64,000 nucleotides of DNA from Nymphaea colorata (Eukaryota > Streptophyta > Magnoliopsida > Nymphaeales > Nymphaeaceae): contig NC_045138.2 of the NCBI RefSeq assembly GCF_008831285.2, positions 34,528,769 through 34,592,768 on the forward strand. The letters are read 5' to 3'. Under the pieces are notes generated by a model, which was given only the letters and a program-made list of their open reading frames with translations, did not search any database and was not told the DNA's origin. This document shows, piece by piece, positions 45,939 through 55,954 of this stretch. Position 1 is the first letter of the stretch; the number at the start of each line of letters is the position of its first letter. The translations under genes were made by a program, and so were the position numbers.

Positions 45939-46750
45939 TGGCAGAAAGGCGAGAGGTCATTTTAAAAGAACCCAATGAATACAACATTAGCACAGGAAGC
46001 CCGTATTATGCCCATCATTCTGATGGACAACTATATGATGTGGAGAAAGGCCATCACGATGGCCCTTTCAGCAAAAAAGAAGCTTGGGTTCGTCGACGGA
46101 TCCATTGCTAAGCCTGATAGCCTCATCTCTCTCAAAATTACATGGGAAAGATGCAACAACCTGGTTCAGTCTTGGATTTTAAACTTCATCTACAAAGATC
46201 TCTTGGCTAGTGTAATTCATGCCAAAACTGCTGCCCAAATTTGGAGTGATCTTGAGGCTCGATTATCTCAAGCCAATGGCCCACGCATTTACCAAATACA
46301 ATTTCAGATAATGAATTGCAAACAAAATAAGTCATCTATTGCTGCTCATTACACAATAAATGAAGGGATTATGGGATGAATTAGCTATGTATGCTAACAT
46401 CCCTGATTGTTCATGTGGTTTCATGAAGGCTATTGAGTATCTTCGCCAACAAGACCAACTTATGCAGTTCTTAATGGGCCTTAATGACAGTTATGCTGCC
46501 ATTAGAAGCCAACTCTTGTTGATGGACCCACTTCTTACTATAACCAAAGCTTATTCTCTTCTTATTTATGAGGAGAAACAAAGGGACGTTAATACGGTAC
46601 ATGCTTAAGAAAATGTCTCTATCCTTGCAATGCAGCCTCCACCACAAATGCATGAAAGAAACAAAAACAATCAGACCAAGCAGAGAGGAAGACCACATAT
46701 GAAGTGCGAGCATTGTGGCAAAATTGGACATATCAAAGCTAAGTGTTATT
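45939..46750 (+). pseudogene. Copia gag with CCHC zinc knuckle (broken)
   Basis: Begins MAERREVILKEPNEYNIS, followed by PYYAHHSD. It shifts frame near 46020 into NYMMWRKAITMAL and KLGFVDGSI, the copia gag N-terminal pattern, then runs through IWSDLEARLSQANG. A second shift near 46370 leads to QFLMGLNDSYAAIRSQLLLM. At 46705-46746 the zinc knuckle CEHCGKIGHIKAKC keeps all four ligands (C-x2-C-x4-H-x4-C). Gag forms the particle that packages element RNA; here it cannot be translated as one protein. Confidence 0.85.
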
Positions 46751-46959
46751 TTCTTGTTGGTTTTACAGGTTTGGTTTTTTTAATGCATTGACAAAGCCAA
46801 AGGCTAACGCTGCCCTAGGAACTGCATTTACTGATCAACCCAATGAGCAACTATTCAGAAAATTCCTTGACTTCATGAAACACTCTAATCAAGGTACCAA
46901 TGAACCCAGAGTCAACGTCTCAGGTAAATACTCTTCATCCTTTTCATGTCTTATTCCTA

Positions 46960-48765
46960 AACAATCATAGATCCTTGACACTGGAGCAACCCATCATATC
47001 ACTAACCTTATCTCCAACATTAGTGATATCATCTCCACCAGCCACCCTCCAATCAGTCTGCCAAATGGGTCTAAAGCCAACGTCACCCATATAGGTGACA
47101 TAGATTTGCAAACCAACATAACACTAAAAAATGTCTTTTATGTTCCTACCTTTGCATTCCCTTTGCATTCAACTTGATATCTATTCTTAAACTCTGTAGT
47201 GATTCAAGATGTGAAACAAAATTTAACGAGAACTCTTGTGTGGTGCAGGACCGTCACTCGACGACTATGATTGGAATGGGTAGATTGCAGAATGGATTGT
47301 ATGTCTTAGATGAAACAAATCTCAGCGTAAACCTAGCTGCCACCAAATCAGCTCCATGTATCTTTGTCTCGAGCATGCTTCTGATTTCAAACTTTCTATT
47401 TTATCTTGTTTGAACCTCATTGACATTTTTAAATATGTCGATGCATGTGATATTTGCCTTGTTGCTAAGAACATAGACTTCTTTTTCCAAACAGTACTAT
47501 TTCAACATATGCTCCCTTTTACTTAATTCAGTGTGATGTGTGGGGAAGTTATCATACGCCTTCATTGACTGGTGCACAATATTTTCTAACCATAGTTGAT
47601 GATTTTTTTAAATCTACATGGATTTATCTTATGAGATATAAATCTGAAGTTTTTGGAGTCATTAAAAATTTTGTCGCATTTATTGAAAATCAATTTCAAA
47701 CAAGAATTAAAATTTTTAGAAGTGATAATAGGATTGAATTCTTTTCATAAGAAATGAATAACTTTCTCCATGAAAAAAGAAATGATCTTCAACATAGTTA
47801 TGTTGTGACACCACAACAAAATGGTGTGGTCGAACGCAAACATAGAGACCTCCTAAACATGGTACAAGCATTGATTTTTCAAGCTAAATTACCCATAAAA
47901 TTTTGGGGAGAATGTGTCACTACTGCTCCTTACATTATCAATAGATTACCATCAAGTGCTTTAAGGGGAAGTTTTATACAAACACATACCAAACTACAAA
48001 CATATGAGTGCTTTTGGATGTTTATATAATGCCTACAATATTCATAAAAATCACAAGTCTAACTTAAGGGGAAGGCGATGCATATTTCTTAGATATCCAT
48101 ATGGTCAACCAGCTTACAAGGTTTATGATCTTGAAAGTGGGTCGTTGTTCACCAGTAGAGACGTCAGATTTTGTGAAAATCATTTTCCATATAAAAATGA
48201 AATGCACACTAGGGACAATGAACAAGTGGTTCTTCCTTTACCATTCAATGACTATGTATAAGGTGAGCATGAGTTTCTTTCAAACCCAAGCAAACCTCTT
48301 AACAATACCCCATTCAATCTACATGATGAGACCAATCCTAATCCCATTCCTCAATCAATGGAGCCTACTCATGGTGATTCAGTCTAGCTTCGCAGAACTA
48401 TGCGATTTAAACATATACCAACTCATCTTAAGGACTACAAATGCTTCTCAGTCTTGCTCAGTTTCAACCATTTGTTGAAGAGTGAGGGGACAAACCCCAC
48501 AAAAGGTACTCGTTACCCGATTGCACAATGTCTTGTTATCACTAACTTCAATTCCAACTACAAGTGTTTCATGTCTACCCTCCTTGATCAATGTGAACCT
48601 TCATCTTTTGCCCAAGCCATGCAGGACCCTAGATGGCGTGATGCCATGAAGGCTGAAATTGATGCATTAAAAGCCAATCATACCTGGACTGTCACGAATC
48701 TTCCTCCTCGCAAAGTTCCCATAGGCTGCAAATGGGTATTCAAAATCAAATACTAATATGATGGC
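46960..48765 (+). pseudogene. Copia protease and integrase remnants
   Basis: Protease active-site phrase LDTGATHHIT at about 46970-47005. A decayed pre-integrase region has DACDICLVAKN near 47445. The integrase core follows: DVWGSYHTPSLTGAQYF and VDDFFKSTWIYL (from 47535), FRSDNRIEF with the second catalytic Asp, a stop at 47748, then TPQQNGVVERKHRDLL carrying the catalytic Glu, FWGECVTTAPYIINRLPS, and a capsid-like tail. The reverse transcriptase opens at about 48601 with SFAQAMQDPRWRDAMKAEI and TWTVTNLP, GCKWVFKIKY, and meets a stop at 48755. Each segment is identifiable but interrupted. Confidence 0.85.
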
Positions 48766-49861
48766 TCTGTCGAACGATACAAGGCCCGCTTATTGCAAAG
48801 GGGTATACACAAACAGAAGGAGTTGATTACAATGAGACTTTTGCTCCCGTCGCCAAGGTCTCTACTATTGGATGTCTTTTGACTCTTGCCGCTATTCAAA
48901 AGTGGCACCTTTTTCAAGTTGATGTTAATAATGTCTTCTTACATGGTGATCTAGAGGAAGAAATTTATATGCAGTTACCTCTTGGTTTAGTCGACAATAA
49001 GAGGAAGGAATGACATGTCGTCTAGATAAGTCTATAGATGATATCTTTTTATCTCAAAAGAAATATCTTCTCAACATACTCCATGAAAGATGGCACATGA
49101 GAGCAAAACCATGTGAGACACCTATGGAACAACACATAAAAGCTTGACAACGAAAAGAGGGACATCCTCAAAGATCCAAATCATTATAGAAAAGTGATTG
49201 AAAAATTAATATATCTAACCATAACAATGTTAGACATTGTTCACACAGTTCACATTTTGAGCCAATTTATGAGTCAACCACGAGTGCCGCATAAAGAAGC
49301 CATGAACCGTTTGTTGAAATATCTAAAGGGAACTGCTGGATATGGAGTTATGATGTCATCAAAGGGGCCGATTCAGCTTAAATCATATTGTGATTCATAT
49401 TGGGCTTCATGTCCAATGACACGAAAATCTACAAGCGGACTGCACCATGATTGGGAATAGTCATATCACCTGAAAAACCAAGAAACAAACAACAGTCTCT
49501 AGATCATCTGCAAAAGCAGAATACAGGTATATGGCTCTTGCCACATTTGAGCTTATTTAGTTAAAGGAATTACTCAAAGATCTCGAGATCGTCCACAAAG
49601 AGCCTATGACATTATTCTGTGACAACAAAGCTGCAATGCATATTGCAGCCAATCCGGTGTTCCATGAAAGAACAAAACACATCAAAATTGATTGCCATGT
49701 GGTGAGAGATAAGATTCAGAATGGAGACATCCAAACTCAATTCGTTCTCACAACTAAACAAGTTGTGGACATGTTTACTAAGCCCTTGGGACGAGAAGCA
49801 TTCCACAATTTAAGAAGCAAGTTGGCGCTTGGCAATTTAGGAGCGTCAACTTGAAGGGGAG
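48766..49861 (+). pseudogene. Copia reverse transcriptase / RNase H remnant lacking the YVDD core
   Basis: Continues the reverse transcriptase with [10 protein letters not shown]-like words and [17 protein letters not shown] (about 48930). Near 49005-49030 the sequence jumps to a SIDDIFLSQKKYLLNILH region, so the stretch that should hold the polymerase YVDD motif is gone. After that come HKEAMNRLLKYLKGTAGYG and LKSYCDSYWASCPMTRKSTSG, the RNase H phrases ([32 protein letters not shown]) and [20 protein letters not shown], ending at the polypurine tract. The element can no longer copy itself. Confidence 0.85.
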
Positions 49862-50047
49862 TGTTGAAAAGTCGTGCCTTATCAAGATAAGGAAAAACAA
49901 TCTTCTTATGAAATCTTATTTAGAGATTTGAGGTTTCTATGTATATGGCTAATGTTAAAGAGGCTATATATTGGGCAGTCAACCATCAATAAAATCATTA
50001 TCTTCTCTCCTCCCGTTTTCCTTTCTCTCTTATTCTCTTCTTTCACA
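49862..50047 (+). repeat. 3' LTR of the copia element
   Basis: Starts TGTTGAAAAGTCGTGCC directly after the polypurine tract and contains the same blocks as the 5' LTR, then a pyrimidine-rich end (about 50005-50047, ...CTTCTTTCACA). The right limit is my estimate at a CA dinucleotide. Confidence 0.75.
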
Positions 50048-51390
50048 AACTTTAATACGACCCAAATGTAGGAAATCATATGAAACTGTAGGCGTGAGAA
50101 CTGAGAGGGCACTTGGATAATGGACAAGGTAAGGGAGTATTCGATCGGACGCCCCATAGTTCTCGAGATAAAGGGAATTTAATTTGGATATTCTCAAAGT
50201 TTGATGTGGGGCGTGGATTTTACTTCAGGAGCAGCCATTGCGAGTCCAGATCCACCTAAAAGCCATGCGATGATCAAGATTAAAACCAAAAAAGAAGGAA
50301 GAACAACAGCCCACACATTCAAGCTCTACTTGGTAAGTTGCAGGGAGCCGGTGACCCTCCGATTACATTGCATATGCAAGAATCGGTGGCTCCACTTTAC
50401 TTTGACGGCGCGCGTGTTTCAGTGACGGCAAGCCGGATTACCTTTAAATATAGGTGGTGCTGAATAAAGGGACTGCTGCTAGCTGTGTATGAGCCGAGAC
50501 CTTTTTCTTTTCCAGGAAGATCGACATCGCTGTTCTTTTTAAAGCCACCCGTCGCTCAATGGCATCCATATCTTTTTCTTTCCCGGAAAACGCACATCCA
50601 TATCTAACATGTATAAGTGGTGCTTAAAGGTGAATGTTGAGTTTGTTCATAGCCCAACTAACATTCACAACTACCTTCATCGACTTGGTAAAGAGTACCC
50701 AACAATCCTAGATAGGTGATCAACGTAAGAGTTGTAAAGAACTGATCGTAGGACATTAATAGTCTATCTGTACTTGCTATGTCTGCTTTTTCATCTTTAT
50801 CTTGGATCTCAAGAAAGAAATCCATCGATCTCCTTCCTTTCAAAAAGGCAAGCGTCCTATCTGTTATACTATTCTTTTGCATACTAAATGAAGGACAGGA
50901 AGAATAGTATCTCATCTTTACAGTTATAACTACCAGGTAGCTAGCTAGAGGGTTGCATCTTAATACGTTCTTCTCGTTCCATGTTTAGTGACTAGAACAA
51001 CCGGAAATCCGTCAGCAAAACCAGGAAGGAAGGCATGCATATTCTTGAGGGTGGGAAGCAAGATATGATGGGGCAGGATGTCAGGCAAAAGCAGATGCTA
51101 AAGCCAAGTGTGACGCCAATAAAGTGGTCGTCGCATACTGGAAGTTGGGGCTAAGGCATCCTCATTTTTGCGCAAAAGGAAAAGCAATCATTAAGACAGC
51201 AACGTCGTCACAACTAAGCCGATCCACTGCAGAGTCTATAAGAAGGCTGCCAACTAAAGCCATAAAACTCAGCTCCCAACCATCAACACCTAAGCTTCCC
51301 GCTTTCCTCTTGCGCTCTCAGCTCCTTTTGAGACTAATTTGCTCCGTCCTACATATATTCTCCTTTTACACCTATCAGAAAAGAAAAACA
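50048..51390. other. Intergenic, upstream of the early-nodulin-like gene
   Basis: No recognised gene. A frame at 50201-50425 has no known motif. The last 200 bases are C-rich relative to surroundings and presumably form promoter and leader of the downstream gene. Confidence 0.4.
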
Positions 51391-52842
51391 ATGGCAGGGA
51401 TAGCAAAGAGAGTAAACCATACGCTGCTTCTTCTAGGTGTATTGGTTTTCCTGGGTGAAGCTTCCGCCAGAGAGTTCCAGGTTGGAGGCTCCCAAGGATG
51501 GACTGTGCCCAAAGACACTACCACCAACCCCTACAACCAGTGGGCGGAGAAGAACAGGTTTCAGATTGGAGATTCTTTGTGTAAGTAGAGACTATTGCTT
51601 TTTACTTCCCATTTACTGTGTCAAAATTAATTATGAGCTAACCACTAGTTTTAGAATTATATGTTATCAACCACTAGTTTTAGAATTATATGTTATCTTC
51701 ATCGTCATTGCTATGTGGTGTGGAAGCTTAATGCGTTGGTTGGCTGGCTCAAGGAGGGACCAAGAGCTCGACATGACACCGAGACACCGGCATCAGCTAG
51801 CCATTATATAAGCCTCCTGTCCCTAGCTGGTCAAAATTTTGCCCATGACACCCTCCGTTCCCGTCTATATATATATATATTTATTGACTGCCACATTTTT
51901 GTCTGTCAAATCCAAAATTGACAGGCTTTTTACGGTGCCTCAAAAAGGGTAAAGAACAATGGGAATTAAATGTCAGATTTTCACTGCGGAAATTCCAAAA
52001 GCTTACACAAGTATACTTTTGCTGTTGAACATAACCGTCAAAACTTTTCAGCTTGCTGGGAGTATATTTCCCACTGCTGAACATGCCATCAGACGCCCTT
52101 TCAGAAAGTAAGATGACTGTCTAACTGTGAAATATGTAGTTCCAAAATTAGGAGACATGATAGGTTTTCTAGTCCTTGTATATATATGAGGGGGAAAAAA
52201 ATTTCTCACTATACCGGATTACGATCACATCGTTAAGCAAATGAAGCATATTACCACATATACCAATTGATGCCTGATCCAATTAATCGACGACAAGGAC
52301 AGGGGAATGCCATGATTATTAATATGACTTATTTGCAAAATATAGCTGGACTGCACGGTTGGAAGCACCTCATTTTCATCTAAATATGTGCAGTCTTGGG
52401 GCTGGTTATAACAAGCAAAATGCAATCTTAAGAAAGAAATTAACTCATACGTTCCTTCGCAACTGCAGTGTTCGTCTACCAATCAAGCAGCGATTCGGTG
52501 CTTCAGGTAAGCCGGGATGACTACAGCAACTGCAACACGGCAACGCCAATTGCCGCCTTCAACGACGGTCGCACCACCTTCACGTTCAACCGATCGGGAT
52601 CTTTCTATTTCATTAGTGGAGTTGAAGACAACTGCAAGAAGAATGAAAAGCTCGTGGTGGTTGTGTTGTCTGATAGAACCAAACAAACCCCTACTACTTC
52701 CCCAGCGACCAATCCTCCAACCACATCTCCATCTCCATCTGGGAAATCTCCTTCCTACAACGGCGTCTCATCTTCTAAAATGGGAAAAGCGGCTGCCATT
52801 TTTGGAGCACTTGTCGGTCCACTCATTCTTATGGCTCTATGA
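51391..52842 (+). CDS. Early nodulin-like protein (non-copper phytocyanin, GPI-anchored type)
   Basis: Cell-surface arabinogalactan-type phytocyanin. Exons 51391-51580 and 52469-52842 join in phase 1 (TTTGT|GTAAGT ... CTGCAG|TG), giving 187 residues. There is a signal peptide (LLLLGVLVFLGEASA) and then the plastocyanin-like domain: REFQVGGSQGWTVPKD, YNQWAEKNRFQIGDSL, FVYQSSSDSVLQVSRDDYSNC, FNRSGSFYFISGVEDNC. The two cysteines for the disulfide are present. The copper-ligand histidines of plantacyanins are absent from both expected sites (NRFQIGD and GVEDNCKK), as usual for ENODLs. A Pro/Ser/Thr-rich linker (TTSPATNPPTTSPSPSGKSP) suggests O-glycosylation. The C-terminus is hydrophobic (AAIFGALVGPLILMAL), a probable GPI signal. 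Single intron at the site typical of the family. Confidence 0.93.
51640..51697. repeat. 29-bp perfect tandem duplication in the ENODL intron
   Basis: AACCACTAGTTTTAGAATTA followed by TATGTTATC occurs at 51640-51668 and again at 51669-51697, about 60 bases after the splice donor. The absence of visible differences suggests a recent duplication. Confidence 0.85.
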
Positions 52843-53447
52843 GTTCTTTTTCTTTTTCATGCTTCGTTTGCTGGCATGTGGTTAAGTCCTGAATTTGTGT
52901 CACCCTTTGCTCTTCCAATGCAGTTTGCCTAATGAGTGTCCGTAAATTTTCACGTCTGATTTGGTCGGTGTCAGATTGTTCTGTCTGTTGTTCTGATTTT
53001 ATCAATATTATTTAATGAAATATGGATTGCAATATATTTAATGTACTGAGACCTACCCTTGAGCTTAAGGGATTATATGTGATGCAGCTAGCGGCCATCG
53101 CTAGTGAAGAAATATTCACATTACTTAATTTTCTTTCCATTGGGACGGTGGCGGACCTAAGAATTTTAAGTTGGGAGGGGGCCAATATATGTTTTGATAG
53201 GGCCGAACTGTATATGAGACGTAACTATTTTGATAATTTCAATTTTTTTTCAAAAATTCTTTGAAAATATGATAAACATTGGATTTTTCAATAGTCATGT
53301 GGATATACATGTACTCCGCCGTCCACATATGTATGAGCTGTTCATAATTCCAACTTGAGGTAGTGATCTGTTTATAATCATAACCCTTATGCAATCAATA
53401 TGTAAACTCATCTATTCTGACTTCTTTTTGTTTTCGAAAAGAACGAC

Positions 53448-53490
<43 letters not shown>

Positions 53491-55281
53491 ACCCTCGTAT
53501 GCCAGATTTAATGGTTATGTTCGTTTAAACTGGCCTCCACGATCGTATAAGTTTTAAGTGAAAGCCCTTTCAACGTATAAGATTGTCAAGTACCATGAGA
53601 AAAGCCGTAAAAAGTTTGAACTTATGGCTAGCCACCAGCTAGCTGGCTAGCGAAGGCCCTTCCCGGTTGAGTGTATGCTTTTGGGTGTGCGTGCGGGTGT
53701 TTGCGGGTCGCATTATCACTGCCATTGCGACAGTTGGAGGTATATCTTGTCACCGTGTTTGGGGGGATTAGGCAGATGGCTCACAACTTTCATGGCGGCC
53801 CATCATGAAAATTCAACCATGATATGGAACAACGACAATGTCTTGCATGACCGAGATAAACTGATGGTCGATGAATCAAAGATCCGAATGGAGCATTAAC
53901 TTGACATAGTATATATATGTTATGTCCAGGAGTGGTGGATTAGCTGGAGCCGCCAGGCCCGGTTATTAATGAAGCAGAACTATGGTTTGGACATAGAAGG
54001 TTATAATATATATCCACAACTACTCTCTCTGTTACATGATGAATCACCAACCCGTCATTTTGTCTTGTGAAGAATATAATAAGACGATAAAAATGCTTCA
54101 ATTCCTTGCTTCTGCAGCAATTACCTGAATGGGAGAATGATTGAAGTTATCCATGTGTGGCAGCGTAATTTTCGCCCCGCTTTTAATATAGTTGCGATTC
54201 GTCGTTGGGGTTGGTGGAGGCCGGTTAATTTTGATTATTAGAATGAGATAGAATCCAGGAGCTTGCGGTTCGTGGGCAACAAGAATGGGGATAATTAACA
54301 TCACTGATTTGCCAAACTTAACTTTGCTCTCCCCCTTTTCTTGCAATTATGGCACAGATTGCCTTTTGCATGACGACACATCGTCTGCCTGCCCATTCTA
54401 AGAAATCTTGAACGCTCGCGGGAAGCCAAACAACTAGAATAGAGTTTATCAATCTGTATTAATCGCAAATTGATACATTTATAGTTTGGGACTAATTAAC
54501 TTGCTAAGTTAATATATATGAGAAGACGTCTTCATTTTATAAGGAAACATTTTCTATTTTCATAATATTAGATGGGCGAAACTCTTATGCATTACAGCAG
54601 TGAGGACCATGGCGTGGTGTCTGAATCGAATCCTGCCCTCAAGTAATACTAAAACGAAGTTCTGCTTAAGACCAAAGAATTGAAAACCATCAACTTTGAT
54701 GCAGTATTGATTTATAGGACAAGATCGACCATGGTACCAAAAAACGGCGCAGGGGGAGAGAGGGTGAGATGGTGTGTGCATCTAAACATGGCTTTTGCAG
54801 AGTATCACTTAAAACGGAATCCTGCTTAAATAAAAAATCGAAAACCAATAATGGAACTCGATTTATTGAACGAGATTATGATAAAAATTGAAACCCGGGG
54901 AGAGGGAGAGAGAAAGAGATGCACAGAATTTAGAAAAACTCCAATTATCTAATATAGTTCATTACCATCGACACGGGCAGGAGGCATAATCCCCTTTCAT
55001 TCAGCTGCTTACATTTATTTTCATCAGCACAACGCGACGCGTTGTTTCTCGCTTGCGACCTTAATTCCGCGCATTCATTTTCACCATCCCATGCCTGCGC
55101 CGCGGGCAATGGGAAGCAATTGCATGAGTAATTATTTTCCTGTTCCGCGGACTGCATGAATCAGGAAAAGATGTAATTAGAATGACAGCAATGAAGCAGC
55201 TAGCGTATTTGTTTGCTCTCTCATTTTGTTCATATTCCTTTTGTTTTCTGTCCTTTAATTTCCATCTGATTCCCCAGGTGC

Positions 55282-55318
<37 letters not shown>

Positions 55319-55517
55319 CATTAGCCATTACATGGTTTTCTTCTTCATTCGCATGAATCCGTGTCTTCTTTTTTCCACTAACCTATTGACAAACCATGGA
55401 AACGAACCTGTAAAAGTTTGGCTATAGAAGGATGAATGGAAGAAAAAGAAAGCCAACATTGAGAAGAAGAAGAAGAAGAAGAAGATACTATTTCAATTGG
55501 AAAAGAAAAAGGGGAAA
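52843..55517. other. Intergenic between ENODL and SOFL-like genes, microsatellites
   Basis: Includes the ENODL 3' UTR, a perfect TA run at 53451-53488, a GT/GA compound microsatellite at 55280-55318 and a GAA-type run near 55461-55484. No conserved coding motif found. Confidence 0.5.
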
Positions 55518-55817
55518 TTAGGAAATCCTCACTTTTGGGCTGCTGGAGCTAGCGGTGTCCTCCAAAGGGTCTTCATCCAAAATCTCCCCCGTCTTGCTCC
55601 TCTTGAAATTCAGACGCCTGCATGCCTTTGGTGTCAATGGTTGCCAGGCGGCAGCAGACGCAGCATCCGACACGGTCGAATAGCGCCCCGTCTGAGATGA
55701 GCTACTACCCTTTAGCCCTCTCTGTTGTCTCAAGAAATAGTCGATGTACATGGTCCATCCTGATTCTTGAGACCCTCCTTCTGAAATGTCAATTGTGTGA
55801 TCGGCTGATGCTTCCAT
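55518..55817 (-). CDS. SOFL / VUP1-like small plant regulator
   Basis: Single-exon frame of 99 residues; start chosen at the ATG at 55817, since the preceding 23 in-frame codons (MRAVDIPILVIRD...) lack family features. The region EGGSQESGWTMYIDYFL matches the N-terminal ESGWTMYI block shared by SOB FIVE-LIKE and VASCULAR-RELATED UNKNOWN PROTEIN families. YSTVSDAASAAAW corresponds to their second block (D..M.SDASS). CRRLNFKRSKTG and LEDTASSSSP resemble the basic patch and DTASS tail. SOFL proteins raise cytokinin levels and VUP1 affects vascular and hormone growth responses; both are nuclear or soluble and of unknown biochemistry. The assignment rests on short motifs only. A 68-bp AT microsatellite starts 68 bases upstream of the start codon, in the leader or core promoter. 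Confidence 0.6.
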   Translation of the reverse strand: MEASADHTIDISEGGSQESGWTMYIDYFLRQQRGLKGSSSSQTGRYSTVSDAASAAAWQPLTPKACRRLNFKRSKTGEILDEDPLEDTASSSSPKVRIS

Positions 55818-55881
55818 AGAAATTAATGGAAAAGCTAAACTCTGACAATCCCTAATTACAAGAATGGGGATGTCAACGGCA

Positions 55882-55884
<3 letters not shown>

Positions 55885-55952
<68 letters not shown>
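55885..55952. repeat. AT microsatellite (34 repeats) upstream of the SOFL-like gene
   Basis: Perfect AT dinucleotide array, the longest simple repeat in the window. It lies 68 bases before the minus-strand start codon and is probably length-polymorphic. Confidence 0.9.

Positions 55953-55954
<2 letters not shown>

Larger units (their letters stand above)
44962..50047 (+). mobile_element. Degenerate Ty1/copia LTR retrotransposon
   Basis: Two related LTRs flank a gag-pol body in the copia order gag, zinc knuckle, protease, integrase, reverse transcriptase, RNase H. All genes are broken by stops and frameshifts, and the catalytic part of the reverse transcriptase is deleted. A purine-rich tract (GAAGGGGAG, 49853-49861) abuts the 3' LTR. 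No initiator-Met primer-binding site follows the 5' LTR. Instead about 800 bases of unrelated sequence sit before gag. No clear target-site duplication was found because the right edge of the 3' LTR is uncertain. The LTRs differ by an indel of more than 20 bases and scattered substitutions, so the insertion is not recent. Confidence 0.85.
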
